Of a stretch of 64,000 nt of DNA, positions 13,908 to 25,900 are shown one piece after another. Under the pieces are notes generated by a model, which worked only from the letters and a program-made list of their open reading frames with translations, was not told the origin of the DNA and did not search any database. The stretch is taken from contig ML058338.1 in assembly GCA_003013855.2 (NCBI GenBank), forward strand, positions 248,001-312,000. The letters are read 5' to 3'. Each line of letters starts with the position of its first letter. The first letter of the stretch is position 1. This DNA comes from Liriodendron chinense (lineage: Eukaryota; Streptophyta; Magnoliopsida; Magnoliales; Magnoliaceae). The position numbers and the translations under genes were made by a program.

Positions 13908-16900
13908 GCTTCCACCCTCCACTCCAACGGGTAGCGAACGCCCGAGTCACAAGACCGCATAGCCGGCGGCTGCACTGCACCAGAGCGACCAGGCATTTGC
14001 ACGGCCCACACGGCTGCACCGCACCGCACCCGGCATTTGCCCCAACGAGGCAGCGAGCAACCAGGTAGGGTTCTTTTCAAAAAAAAATTCTTAATTATAT
14101 TGGGATTTTTTTTAGAATGATGTTGGGTTACTGGGTAGGGTTGGGTCAGTGGGTTGGGTTGAGTCAGTGGGTCAGGTAGGGTTGGGTCAGTGGTAGGGTT
14201 GGGTCGAGTGGGTTGGGCTGAGTTAGTGGGTCGAGTAGAGTTGGGTCGAGTAGGGTTAGGTCGAGTGGGTTGGGTTGGGTCAGTGGGTCGGGCAGGGTTG
14301 GGTTGGGTTAGTGGGTCGGGCTGAGTCAGTGGGTCGGGCAGGGTTGAGTCAATTTATTTTATAAATGGTTATGAGTTGTGAATTATTATGGCTTATGAAT
14401 TGGTTATAAATTATAATTGTTTAAATAGTTGTGATTTATGAATTGTTTATAATTGTTTAAATATTTGTGAGTTATGAATTGTTTATAATTATTTAAATAG
14501 TTGTGATTTATGAATTGTTCATAATTGTTTAAATTTTGTGAATTGGTTATATTTGTTTAAATAGTTATGAATTGTTGCCTATTGTTTAAATGATTATGAT
14601 TTGTTGACAATTGTTTAAATAGTTATGAATTGTTGTCTAATTAGTTACCTATTTAAACTTAGTTGCCTATTTAATTTAATAATTTACCCTCCCGTTTAAG
14701 AATGCGTGTAGAACTACATTGTATTATCCTATAACTATAACTCCCATTATAGTTATTTAATAATGTTTGTGCTATATATATTCTTAAATTGTCCAAATCA
14801 ATGGACAATTTGGTAGTATATCATGTACTTAAGTTGCTTGCACATTTTACATATAGTTGGAAATTCGATACGTCTCCCAATTTATTCTTCGAATATATGG
14901 TTCTATATTGATTGAATGCCTCGTCTGTGAATAACAGATAATGTTGATGGCACCAAATCAATATAGAATTTTGCATATATTTAGAGAATTAGGGGAGATT
15001 CTGCCGAATTTTCGGCTCGCATGTAAATTGTGTGAGTACAGTACATGATATATTACTGAATGAGATAAAAAGTGAAATTAAATTCATAGAGACCCTGAGA
15101 CATTAGGACTTTAGCCTTTAGGAAATGCCCACATACAAATTAGAATGATATTGTTTTCTATTTTTCTAATTATAGATGACTAGTGAGGAAGTACCAAGTA
15201 CCGCAGGTGCGTCGGCCACGTCTCTTTTACATGTAGAGGGAGATGATGAAAATGTCGGGTCTGCTCCGACTGGATCAACGGTTAAAGTAAAGAAGAGATC
15301 AGCTATTTGGGATGATTTTGACGAAGAGATGAGAGGCGGTGAAACGAAAGTGATATGTAAGCATTGTAAGGCAACGTTTAAAAAACATAAAGGCTCGGCA
15401 ACAACACAATATGCTAAACATCTTTCACAGTATCCCAAGCGTCCAAGAACTGCGAAAGGAGGCCAGCAAATGCTCTCATTTTCTTCGTCCGTAGGTGATT
15501 CTGAAGTAAGCATTACGACGCATAAATTTGAAAAAGAGAAGGTTAAAGAGTTGATTGCTCAGTTAGTTATAGTCGAAGAAAAACCATTTAGATTCGTCGA
15601 GAGCAAGTCATTTAATGAATTATGTAGATACCTTAATCCAAAGGTTGAAAAGATGTCACGCATGACGGTGAAGAAAGAATGTATGAAGATGTATGAAGTC
15701 GAAAAGGCAAAGCTAAAAGAAGTGTTGAATCGGTATCACATATAAGTTTGATGTCGATTTGTGGACGGCGTCAAATCAGAGGAAGGGATACATGTCACTG
15801 ACCACACATTATGTAGATGCGGAATGGAAGATGTGTAAGTCAATCATAAACTCCTACCATCTTCCTCCCCCCCATAATGGCTTGACAATTTCAGACCGCA
15901 TTTATAATTGCCTTTTAGAATGGGGCATCGATGATAAGATTTCCGCGATAACATTAGATAATGCATTCGCAAATGATAGTGCCATTTTTCACTTGCGAAA
16001 TCAATTCAGGACGACCGAGAAGTTATTCTTTGGTGAAAGAATATTCCAAGTTCGATGCTGTGCACACATTCTAAATATAATTGTGCAAGAAGGGTTTAAA
16101 TCAATTGACTCCACGATTGAGAATATAAGAGAAAGTATTAAATTTATAAGGGGGTTGCCTTCTAGACTTTGTATCTAAAATGAGATACTACACCGTTTGA
16201 ATGTTAAGTCGCAGAAATCATTAAAATTAGTGTATGTGATGTATAATTACTAACATAATAATTATTATTCTGACTAACAAGTAGATTTACAACTGTTACA
16301 AAAAAAAATCTGAAAAAATTTCATATTTAAGTATTTTTTAATTAATTAGTAATTAAAAAATTAATTAAATATTTTTGATTTTGGGGGAAAATGCTGCCAA
16401 TCAATAGATCAGCCCCCCTACATCCTTGAAATGTTGTTTTCAATCCAACATTGCAGGTAATTTGGGAGGAATTGGGAAATTTCGAATTTTCCCAAATTTC
16501 CCCTAAATTTGCCCCGTATCTCAAATCTCGAAATCGAATGTTGAATACTTGATTTTTCGTGCAAAATATGAAGAATTAAGTACTTCAACTTATTTAAAAC
16601 AAGTTGTAGTCGAATTGAACGAAAATAAAACGAGATTGGAAGAAAAAATCCTCACCGAGTTCAATAGTGGTCCACATTAGGATTTCCTTCAAAAGCAACC
16701 GTATCTTTTGAGATTCTTGCAACGGAAGCTCCGTAATCTTCCCAAAATCAACTTAAGTAGGAGAAATTTGAGAAAAAATAGCCCTCTAGAAGTTTTTTCT
16801 CCAAAAAAACCAAGTTTCTCCCACATTCCAGACGTTCTGGACGATATCGTCCAGGTATCGACGATATTTGGATTTGCGTAAAGGAAAAAGCACGATATCA

Positions 16901-19900
16901 AGCCAATATATCGTGCGATATCGATATAAACTGCGATATTATCGATATCACGATACCAAGGAATCTGAGTTTTTTTTTTTTGTTATTACTAAGCCAATAT
17001 GTATCGGCGAGCAACGATATCGATAATATCGGCCGATATTATCGATACAGTAAACACTGGTCCAGACAATCGCATCGCCCCCCCTGACGGGTACATATAC
17101 CCTCTTCCTTGATCTGGTCAGCCACCCAATCTGGCAGAAGATGCAATTCTTCGGCACCCATCAGAAAGCCGTTGGCCCCTAACACCTCGTTAACCCGCAA
17201 CTGATCTCAGCCAACTGGTAAAGAATCCGTGCTACAATCTGATAGGGGCCTAAAGCCCGTGCAATTGGTGGTCCAGAAATTACTACTCCCATCTCCCAGT
17301 AAAATTTAAGAGTAGTCCTCGACGAGTGGAAAGAACCTACTCACCTCTTTCCAACATGGCGATCTTCTACTACTTGAAGTGCTAGCCCCGGATCTGGTAC
17401 AATCTTCTGAGTGTTTGGATTTCATGAATCTGCCCAAAGACTGTTCTTGCTTTCCACATTTGATTCATGTCATCTTCATCCGGAGGGCCTTTAACACGTC
17501 GCGTTATCTCTTGATCCCCAGACCCCCTTCCGCTCTTGGTAAGGAAACTTGTTTCCAGCTGACCTAATGGAGATTTCTTTTCCCGTTTGACCAGCCCCGA
17601 AAGAAGTCTGAAAATCCTTTTGCAACCATGTCAAGCACCCCCTTTGGAACTTTCGGTGCCGCTAGCGTGGATACGGACGCTTCTAAGGACGTGCTTAATG
17701 AGAGTAGCCTTCCCAGCCTGATTGAGGACCAGCCCTTTTCACCAAGAGATTTTGTGCATAATTCTGTCCAAGAGAGGCTGGAAATGCGAATTTCTAGCAC
17801 TACCTTTGATCAAGCGGACACTTGAGTAATATTAGCTAGAGACCTCCCTATCCCAGTCAATCTTTCTACCACCCTGATATGGCCTTCCGCCATTTTGGGA
17901 GAGACAATCAGCTTGCTCTTGGCCTTGTTAACTTTCAGGTCTGATACTGCTTGAAACTTATAAAGTTGCACAAGACTCTGCTGAACACCTCTATTGCAAG
18001 AATGAAGAGGTTGGGCGATATAGGATCCCCTTGATGCAACCCCCTCTCTGACTTGAAGTAACCACACGCTGCACCATTGACGAGGACCAAGAACCAACAG
18101 TTAGCCCAACATTTCTCAGCTAGCTGCACCCACTGAGGGTTGAACCCAAATTGGAGCATTACTGCTTTATGGAATGACCATTCAATTCTATCGTAAGCTT
18201 TCTCCTAGTCCAACTTCAAAATGATATTGCTCCCATGCACCTTCTTAACAATATCCCGGAATAATTCTTGCGCCAAAGCTATGCTCTCCGCAATGGATCT
18301 TCCTTGGACGAAGGCTGCTTGTTTGTCATAAATCAATTTTGGCAATAGGGAGTTCATCCTGCCTACAATCACCTTAGCAGAAGTTTTGTACACGCGGTTA
18401 CATAGGCTTATCGTCCTGCAGTCATAAAAAAAAAATTTGGGTTGTCAGCTTTAGGAATTAAACAAATTAAGGAAGATATAAACGCTTATAAGATGTCCCT
18501 GCCTTCAAAGAAGTACTTAACAGCGTTAAGCACATCTGACCCCACAATTTCCCAGCCAGTGGAGAAAAAGGCTCCAGAGAACCCATTCGATCCAGGAGCG
18601 CCATCAGGAGGCATGGAGAAAACAACTTGTCTTACTTCTTTGAGAGAAGGCTCTGCAAGCAACGCTTCATTGTCTTCCTCTAAGACACAAGAGGAGATGG
18701 AGTGGAGGAACTGTCCGATAGGGTCGGTAGTTTCAGCTTTGAACAGCCCACAGAGAAAGAAGACCGCATCTTCTTTGATCTTTGCCTGGTCTTCCGAGCT
18801 CTCCCCTCTTAGCAAGATAATTTCTTGAATGGATCCTTTTCTGCGGCGATTACTAGCCATGCTATGGAAGTACTTCATGTTACGATCCCCTTCTTTGTGC
18901 TATCTATCCTGGGCTTTCTGTTTCCAAAACACTTCTTCCAAGGCCTCTAAACGCACCATTTCGTCTTTAGCAGCATCTAGATTTTTCAAAATTTGAGGTT
19001 CTGCAGAGATCCTTACATCTTCCATCTTATTTAGGACTAGCTTAGCCTGCTTAATCTGAGAGAAAATATTCCCAAAAACATTCTTATTCCATACCTTCAA
19101 AGCTTCCTTAGTCACTCTCAACTTATTGCATAGGGAAGACATTGGATGAATGTCATTTTGAGACAACCATGCGGTCTTCATTAAGACACCACAAACACTA
19201 AAATCTAAAAGGCCTCAGGCGGCTGGGAGGTGCCTGGGGGAACTTCAGAAGCAAAGGCGTGTGGTCCGAGTTGACCCGGAGTAGATGATGCACCTGAAAG
19301 CCAGAAAATAAGTTCAACCATTCTAAAGAGCATACAACGCAGTCCAATCGGGCCCACACTCGGGACCTCCTAGCTTGGTTGATACACCAACTGAACTGAC
19401 TCCCACTGAAGCCAACGTCCACTAAGCCCGCTCGATTGATGGCATCTACAAATTCAAATGAGCTTCGATAGTCTGGGGTCCTTCCTCCAATCCTCTTAGC
19501 TTGACAAGTGATGGCATTAAAGTCCCTGCAGACCAACCACGGCCCGGCCAAGAGCTCGCCAAACCCTCCAAATCCAGCCACAAAGGTCTTCTAAGCACAC
19601 AGGAGCATTTTGCATAGACCACTGAAAGCAAAGCCTTGTCCGCTCTACCCCACAAGCCAACCCACATCGAAAGCATCTGATCCGAGGCATCAACTAAGTC
19701 AACTAAGAGGGTGAGTAGAACACCCAAAATTTCCCCCTTGCTCCACATTGGATAAAGAGGAATGAAAACCCAACTTCAACCCAGTTCGAACTCTCTTTGA
19801 TTCTCTGAGCATCGGTTCAAGAAGAGCTACAATGGTTGGCTTGAAATTGATGATATGCCTATTAATTGACCTGATAGTGGATTCATTTCCCACACCATGG

Positions 19901-22900
19901 ACATTCCACATGAGGATACTATTCATCTGAAGCACACCCTGAGTTCACAGACCTCCGATTTAGCCTCCTCAATCTCTCTTGCCAATTCTCTGAATTCCTT
20001 CCATCGAAATTATCTACAACCAATAGCCTCCCTCCTTGTACACGACCTTGATGTTGTACTGCTTGCTGGATCATTTCCCCTTCTTGATTCTTACTGTAAT
20101 CCTTTGATGGAGACACCAGCATCATGTCTCGTGTGCCTGCGGCTTTTCCTTCTACCTCTGCTAATCGGATAACCTGCTCTGGCAGACCCATTTGAACAGG
20201 GCCTTACTCTGTTAAGCTCTGCCTGCAGAGGACAACACTCTTGGGCTAACCTCTCCAGCTGGTTTCTCACCACCTTGTATCCCTGCTTCGAAGTACGGAG
20301 ACAGGTCTACCAGAAGATTAACACCCTCCTCTAGCACACCATTATTGCTCGGATCTGTGGATGCTACAACCCCCTCCAAAGACTCGCCAACAACTGTGGC
20401 TTGGCAGGACTCTAGCTGAGCCATTTCCTACTCCTCCCTAATGGAAGGAGACTGGTGAAAAAGGTTTTGGATATCCTGGATGATGTCTTCCCAAGCTAGC
20501 ATCCACCTGTTATCTATAGCTGAGTGGTGCAGGAAGCCTTCCATTCTAGGAACAACAATCCCCCCAGGAGCCACTGATGTCTGAATCTCAGGACCTGGAC
20601 CTCCCTTTGGGGCCTTGAGTTCCGTCTATTTGGGAAACCATAAACAGTTGGCAGATTACCACCCGAACCCATTCCAACTGGAGATCTCACTTCTGAAAGG
20701 CCTAAAACCTTATTATGGGTGGCATTACCACAAACAGGAGAGTGGTCTCTTCCAGTCCCCCTTCCCTCCTGGGCTCCCACCTCATCAGCAGGCTCAGGCT
20801 CTGATAGCATGACCCCCATTGGATCCCTAATCTCTGGAGCTCTATGCTAGTCATCCCTGGGAGTGTCCAGCGAGACTTCCCAATTTGTCTCCCCGAATGC
20901 GGACATCACCCACTCTTAACACGAGCCCACCAGCGTTCATTTGCTTTAGAGAAAACAGGTACCCTACACCTACCTCAGCTGAGGCTTTCTCTATAGACGT
21001 GAAAATGGAATAGGGCTTACCTGCAACCAGCAGCTTCAGCACCTTGTAAACATCCCTTCCAGGCCGGAGTTCCACCTTCACTCGAGCATAAACCTGGAAA
21101 ATCCCGAATTTGGACGTCGTATCCATGTCCACCACCTTCCCAAAATGTTGGCCAATCTCTACAATAGCCGATTCAAACCATGCATGAGAAGGAATTCCAT
21201 ATATACGAATCCAGGTACCATCATTTCCCATCACTATGTCTGGATTCCAAGCTTCGACCTCCTCCAACCCCATGGCAAGATGGAGATCTCGATCGGAGAA
21301 GGAATCTACCAGTTCCGACTTCGTTTTGAAGATAATCAGAAACCGTTTTGGGGCTATCCTGGCGAAATCTAAAGCTGAAGCAACAAATCTGGATCCTCTT
21401 AAGGTTTCTATCAACCGAAGAATGGTAACTTGTTTACCAGCTGCAGTTCCCACCACTGCCAGTTCCAGCACCTTACTCTTCGTTTCAACTTCCAAAGCAT
21501 GTGGACGGATCGGGACATGTTGTCCCCTTAGCAACATCTTAAAAAGAGCAATGAGGATCCACTTTTCTATGTACTGCCGGCTCTACCAACAAGGACTTCG
21601 CCTGCGCAGGAGCTATCTTCAGATGGGGTTTGGGGCCTCTCGGTTTGGCATCCTTAACGGACACCACCCTGCCAGCAATCCTCTTCCCGTCAAGCACCCC
21701 TTTGGCCTTGTGTGCATCCTCAGCATAGAAGAACCTCACGAAAGCATACCCCCGAGGCTTCATCGAATTAGGGATTCGGGATGTAGACGTCTGAGATCTT
21801 ACCATACTGTTCGAAGATGTGCTGGACATCCTTCGGAGAGAAATCGAAAGGAAGATTCCCAACATAGAGACTAAAGGGGCCGAATCTCACATTTCCCGCC
21901 ATCCTCCTGGACCCGAGCTCTACTATATTTATGGTCCACTTGAGCTTTGAGCTTATGGTCCACTACCAAAAACATATCATGACTATCCACCACTTGAGCT
22001 TTGAGCTTTTGCTCCCTACATCTACTCCCTTTCTTTTCCAGGGTCTTCTAGCTGTTGGTGCTTTGTGCTATTGGGTTCTCAAGTGTTGGATAGTCAAGGC
22101 CAAGATTCAATGTGTCAGCGAGCGTTAATGAAACGCATTGGGGATCGGATGGAAGCATCAACAATTCATCTATCCATGAAGAATATAAATCATCCAAGTT
22201 TTTTTTTTTTTTTTTTTCAATTTGCTACTGGGCCAGTTTCTTTCTTTTCTTTTCTTTTTTTAATATATTTTTTGTGTTTGTGTGGGGACCATTTGAGGTT
22301 CATTTTATAGCAACTGTTATTCTCGGTGTATATCAAAGGCGAGGCGCACCATTTTTTAGTGCCTGCCTGAAGTTTATGTAAGTAAAAAAAAGGGGAATCA
22401 TTCTGACTTCCAACAGTTCTCTCCAATTATTCTCTTATTGTGAGTCTGATTAGGCCAGTTCCTCCCAAACACGTCAATCCACTACAGGTTAATCCACAAT
22501 TCTTGACCAAAGCCCCATTTCTTAGGGGGGAAAACATAAAGATAGTTTCAAGATCTTCTGCAGAGGCTGAATACCATGCCAACACAGCTTGCAAACTTAT
22601 TTGGCTTAAATTACTCCAAAATCTCGATGTCAACCACCCTCAACCAATACAACTTCGTAGTGACAACTAAGTTTCCCTTCATATTGCCAATAATCTTATT
22701 TTTTATGAACCAACTAAACATATAGAGATTAATTGTTACTTTGTCTAAGAAAAGATTACTAATGGGGTTCTCCACACTTCTTATGTGCTTACCAATCAAC
22801 GACTTGCAGACATCATCACCAAAGCTCTTGGCTGAGGCCCCTTTCATCATCTTCTTCACAAGTTGGGTGTTATAGATCTCCATGATCCAACTTGAGGGGG

Positions 22901-25900
22901 AGTATGAGAAATGATTTAATCTCCCTTCGTGTATATTAAGAAAGAATTAATCTTCCACCATGTGTATTGGGAAAGATTCAATATTCTTTCATATTTGCTG
23001 AGTTTAATTCTTCTTCATTGTACCTTTTCCATATTGGGACCATTCCCTCTATATTTTTACACCCAATACTGAATACAAAAACAAGCAATTCCTCCGTCTC
23101 TAAATTTCACATGAACCATGACAGCATTGTGGCCCATCTGATGATTAATCTGGCTTGTTTCTTGGCCCTACCTAAGGAACGACCTGGACCTCGAACCCAC
23201 ATCCCTACAATGGCACATGTGACACAGAGTATATGTGAAAATCCTACTGTAACAGGTAGCTGTAGGAGAGCTTAATTGTACTACATTTCATGCTGCCATT
23301 TTCTTGCAGGAGAGAGTAACTTGCATCTGGATTGGCATACTCGCTTCGAGATATGCTTGGGGACAGCAAGAGGTCTTGCCTACCTTCATGAAGAATCCAG
23401 GCCCCGCATTGTTCACAGGGATGTCAAAGCCAGTAATATTCTGCTTGACGCAGATCTCAAACCAAAGATATCAGATTTTGGTTTGGCCAAGCTCTACGAT
23501 GACAAGATGACCCACATCAGTACACGAGTCGCAGGGACAATGTAAGCCTTGCTGAAACTTCTCATTCACCTTCCTTTCATAAGGGTGCGTTTGGATGCTT
23601 GATTGAAGTAAATTGCAATGACCCAACCCAATGTAGAGTGCAAGACCCAAGCAGAAGTCCCTCAATTTCATAATTTCTATCTTGGGATTGGTTTGTCATC
23701 ATGAATGTAGTGAATTTGCACAGTTTGGTAATTTCGACTTTGATTTTTAATTATTGCAATGCAAGTTGATTAATCAGCATCCAAATCCAGCCTAAAGTTC
23801 TTATCATGCGATGTTGGTTTCTGTAGAAGTGCTTCAAACAGTTAATATGATATTGTCAAGGGTGCATTTGGACACTAAATTGAAGTAAACTTCAACAATT
23901 CAAATGGACGAAGAACAAATGGCCAATTCTATTCGTTGAAGTTGGACCAAAACAATTTTAGGATTCGTCACTCTAAATGTATTGCCATTTTGGCAATTGT
24001 CAACTCATTGAATTGAATGATCACAATTAAATTCTATTCTGCGTCTAAATGCAGCCTTCATTTCTTATTATGGGATATTGTTGGTTTATATTGGAGTCCT
24101 CGAACTGACATCTTGATATTCTCCAAGCGGCTACCTTGCACCCGAGTACGCCATGCGTGGGCATCTGACGGACAAGGCTGATGTATTTGCATTTGGAGTC
24201 GTTGCTCTAGAGATTGTAAGCGGAAGGCCAAACACATGCCAGAACGTGGACCCAGAGAATATGTATCTCCTCGAATGGGTACGAAAATTAATTTTCCTAG
24301 TAACATAAATCAGACACGTAAAAACTGAAAATCAATACTTCCATTTGGAAAACACTACTACATCTCTTGAGAATCTGAAATTCTTCGTTAGTTAGAAAAC
24401 TGAACCAAAAAATTTTGAGAGCTCAAACTCAGTTAACTTTAGTAACATTTTAGTTGGGATGATTTGGCGCCCAAACCAATATCCAAGATGTTTCAAGTTG
24501 AACCTTAACCATACTGGATAGTGTTGTGGCTGAAAAGAGAATCCTGGACATTGCAGTTCCTGAAATCCCTACTGCCTCAAAATGCTCAACTTATGAAAAG
24601 TGCGTCCTTGCTAGTGAAGTATCTTCCAGGATGCTGATTTTGGGTACATCCAAACACAACCTTAAGGGCGTGTTTGATTTTCATTTACATGGTGTAAATG
24701 GAGGCAAATGAGTGCAAGTATGTAATTATTACAATTTTTCTCGGTTTGATAAAGAGAGCATTTATAACTTCTTGTAAATACGATCAAAGAAGGATGGCCA
24801 TACATTCGTGGGGCCCATTGTGTGTTACTGACCGGTTGTGCTAAAAGCTCGAGCTATTAGGGAACTACAGAACAATGTATATCAGGGGGTTTGCTGACGC
24901 CTCCAACACCTCCCCTCATGTGCGGGCGGTATACTGGCCCCGCACGTGATACTCTAGGCTGATACAATACCGGATGCCCTATAATACCGAATTTTGCAAA
25001 CTCCAGGACTTGAGCAGCGGACGTCCTGCTCTGATACCATGTTACTGACTGGTTGTGCTAAAAGCTCGAGCTGTTAGGAAACTCCAGAACAATGTATATC
25101 AGGGGGTTTGCTGACGCCTCCAACATTGTGATCCCTGTCACATATCCATGGTGTCCATCTGGTTTAAATGAATATTTTAAAGGATGATCCCAAAAATGAA
25201 ATATATCTGAAGTTCACGTGGCTCACAACACAGGAAATCGTGGTCATAAATGATTTTTTATGGTATATATTCAAACCACTATTTCACGTGGCGTGGTCCA
25301 CTTGAGCTCTGGATTTACCTTGATTTTGGGTACATGCCCTAAAATTACCTCGCAAAATGGATAGACGATGTGGATAAGTCACATGTATCACCATGGGCCC
25401 CACAATAAATATGTACCTTCCTTGATTTTAGTGCATAAAAAAAGAAAACGGTCATTGTCAACAAGTACAAGAGTTACATGGAAAGTAATAATTTTCCATT
25501 TGCTTGTATTCACCCTATGTAAATGGAAATCAAACACACCCTAAATGTCCACGACGTTTCAAGTTGAACCCATACAGTCCTACTGCCCCAAAATGCAAAA
25601 TTGATCAAAAGAGCATCCTTTCTAGTGAATTATTTTCCAGGATGCTGATTTGTGGTATGCATCCAAACACAACCTTAAATGTCCAAGACATTTCAAGTCA
25701 AACCTTAAATATCCTGGATATTGTATTGTGTTCCTGAAATCCTCACTGCCCCAAAGTGTGCAACCAATCAAAAGTGCATCCTTTCTAACGGTGTATCTTC
25801 CAGGATGCTGATTTCGGGTGCATCCAAATGTGACCTTAACTATCTGCATGGGGCACACATGCATTCTAAACTACCGATTTGGGGCTCTTGAAATATCAAT

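Larger units (their letters stand above)
13440..16190 (+). mobile_element. hAT (Ac/Tip100-like) transposon, truncated
   Basis: The left part (13500-13690) is the 'gctcggcttggctcg' subterminal repeat common in plant hAT elements. A two-piece transposase follows at 15176-16178. In between lie an (AT)n run, a CT run and two low-complexity arrays. The right part of the transposase (rest of the RNase H-like core and the C-terminal dimerisation domain) and the right end are missing, so the copy cannot move itself. Confidence 0.7.
17051..21910 (-). mobile_element. L1-type LINE with RRM + DUF4283 ORF1, antisense, near full length
   Basis: Read on the minus strand from 21903: an RRM, a DUF4283 domain, a linker, an endonuclease, then reverse transcriptase, reaching the 3' end near 17051. 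Frameshifts and stops are present in every domain, so the copy is dead. It lies in the 10-kb intron of the receptor kinase in the opposite orientation. The same family is at 1-2660, about 18 kb away and also antisense. Confidence 0.85.
24484..25860. repeat. Tandem ~140-180 bp repeat split by a Tourist MITE
   Basis: Three copies of a unit with 'gatgtttcaagttgaacc', 'ctgcctcaaaatgctcaac' and 'tcttccaggatgctgattt' ending 'catccaaacacaacctt' lie at 24484-24665, 25545-25680 and 25681-25845. The Tourist-like element (24666-25541) inserted after the first copy. Confidence 0.72.
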
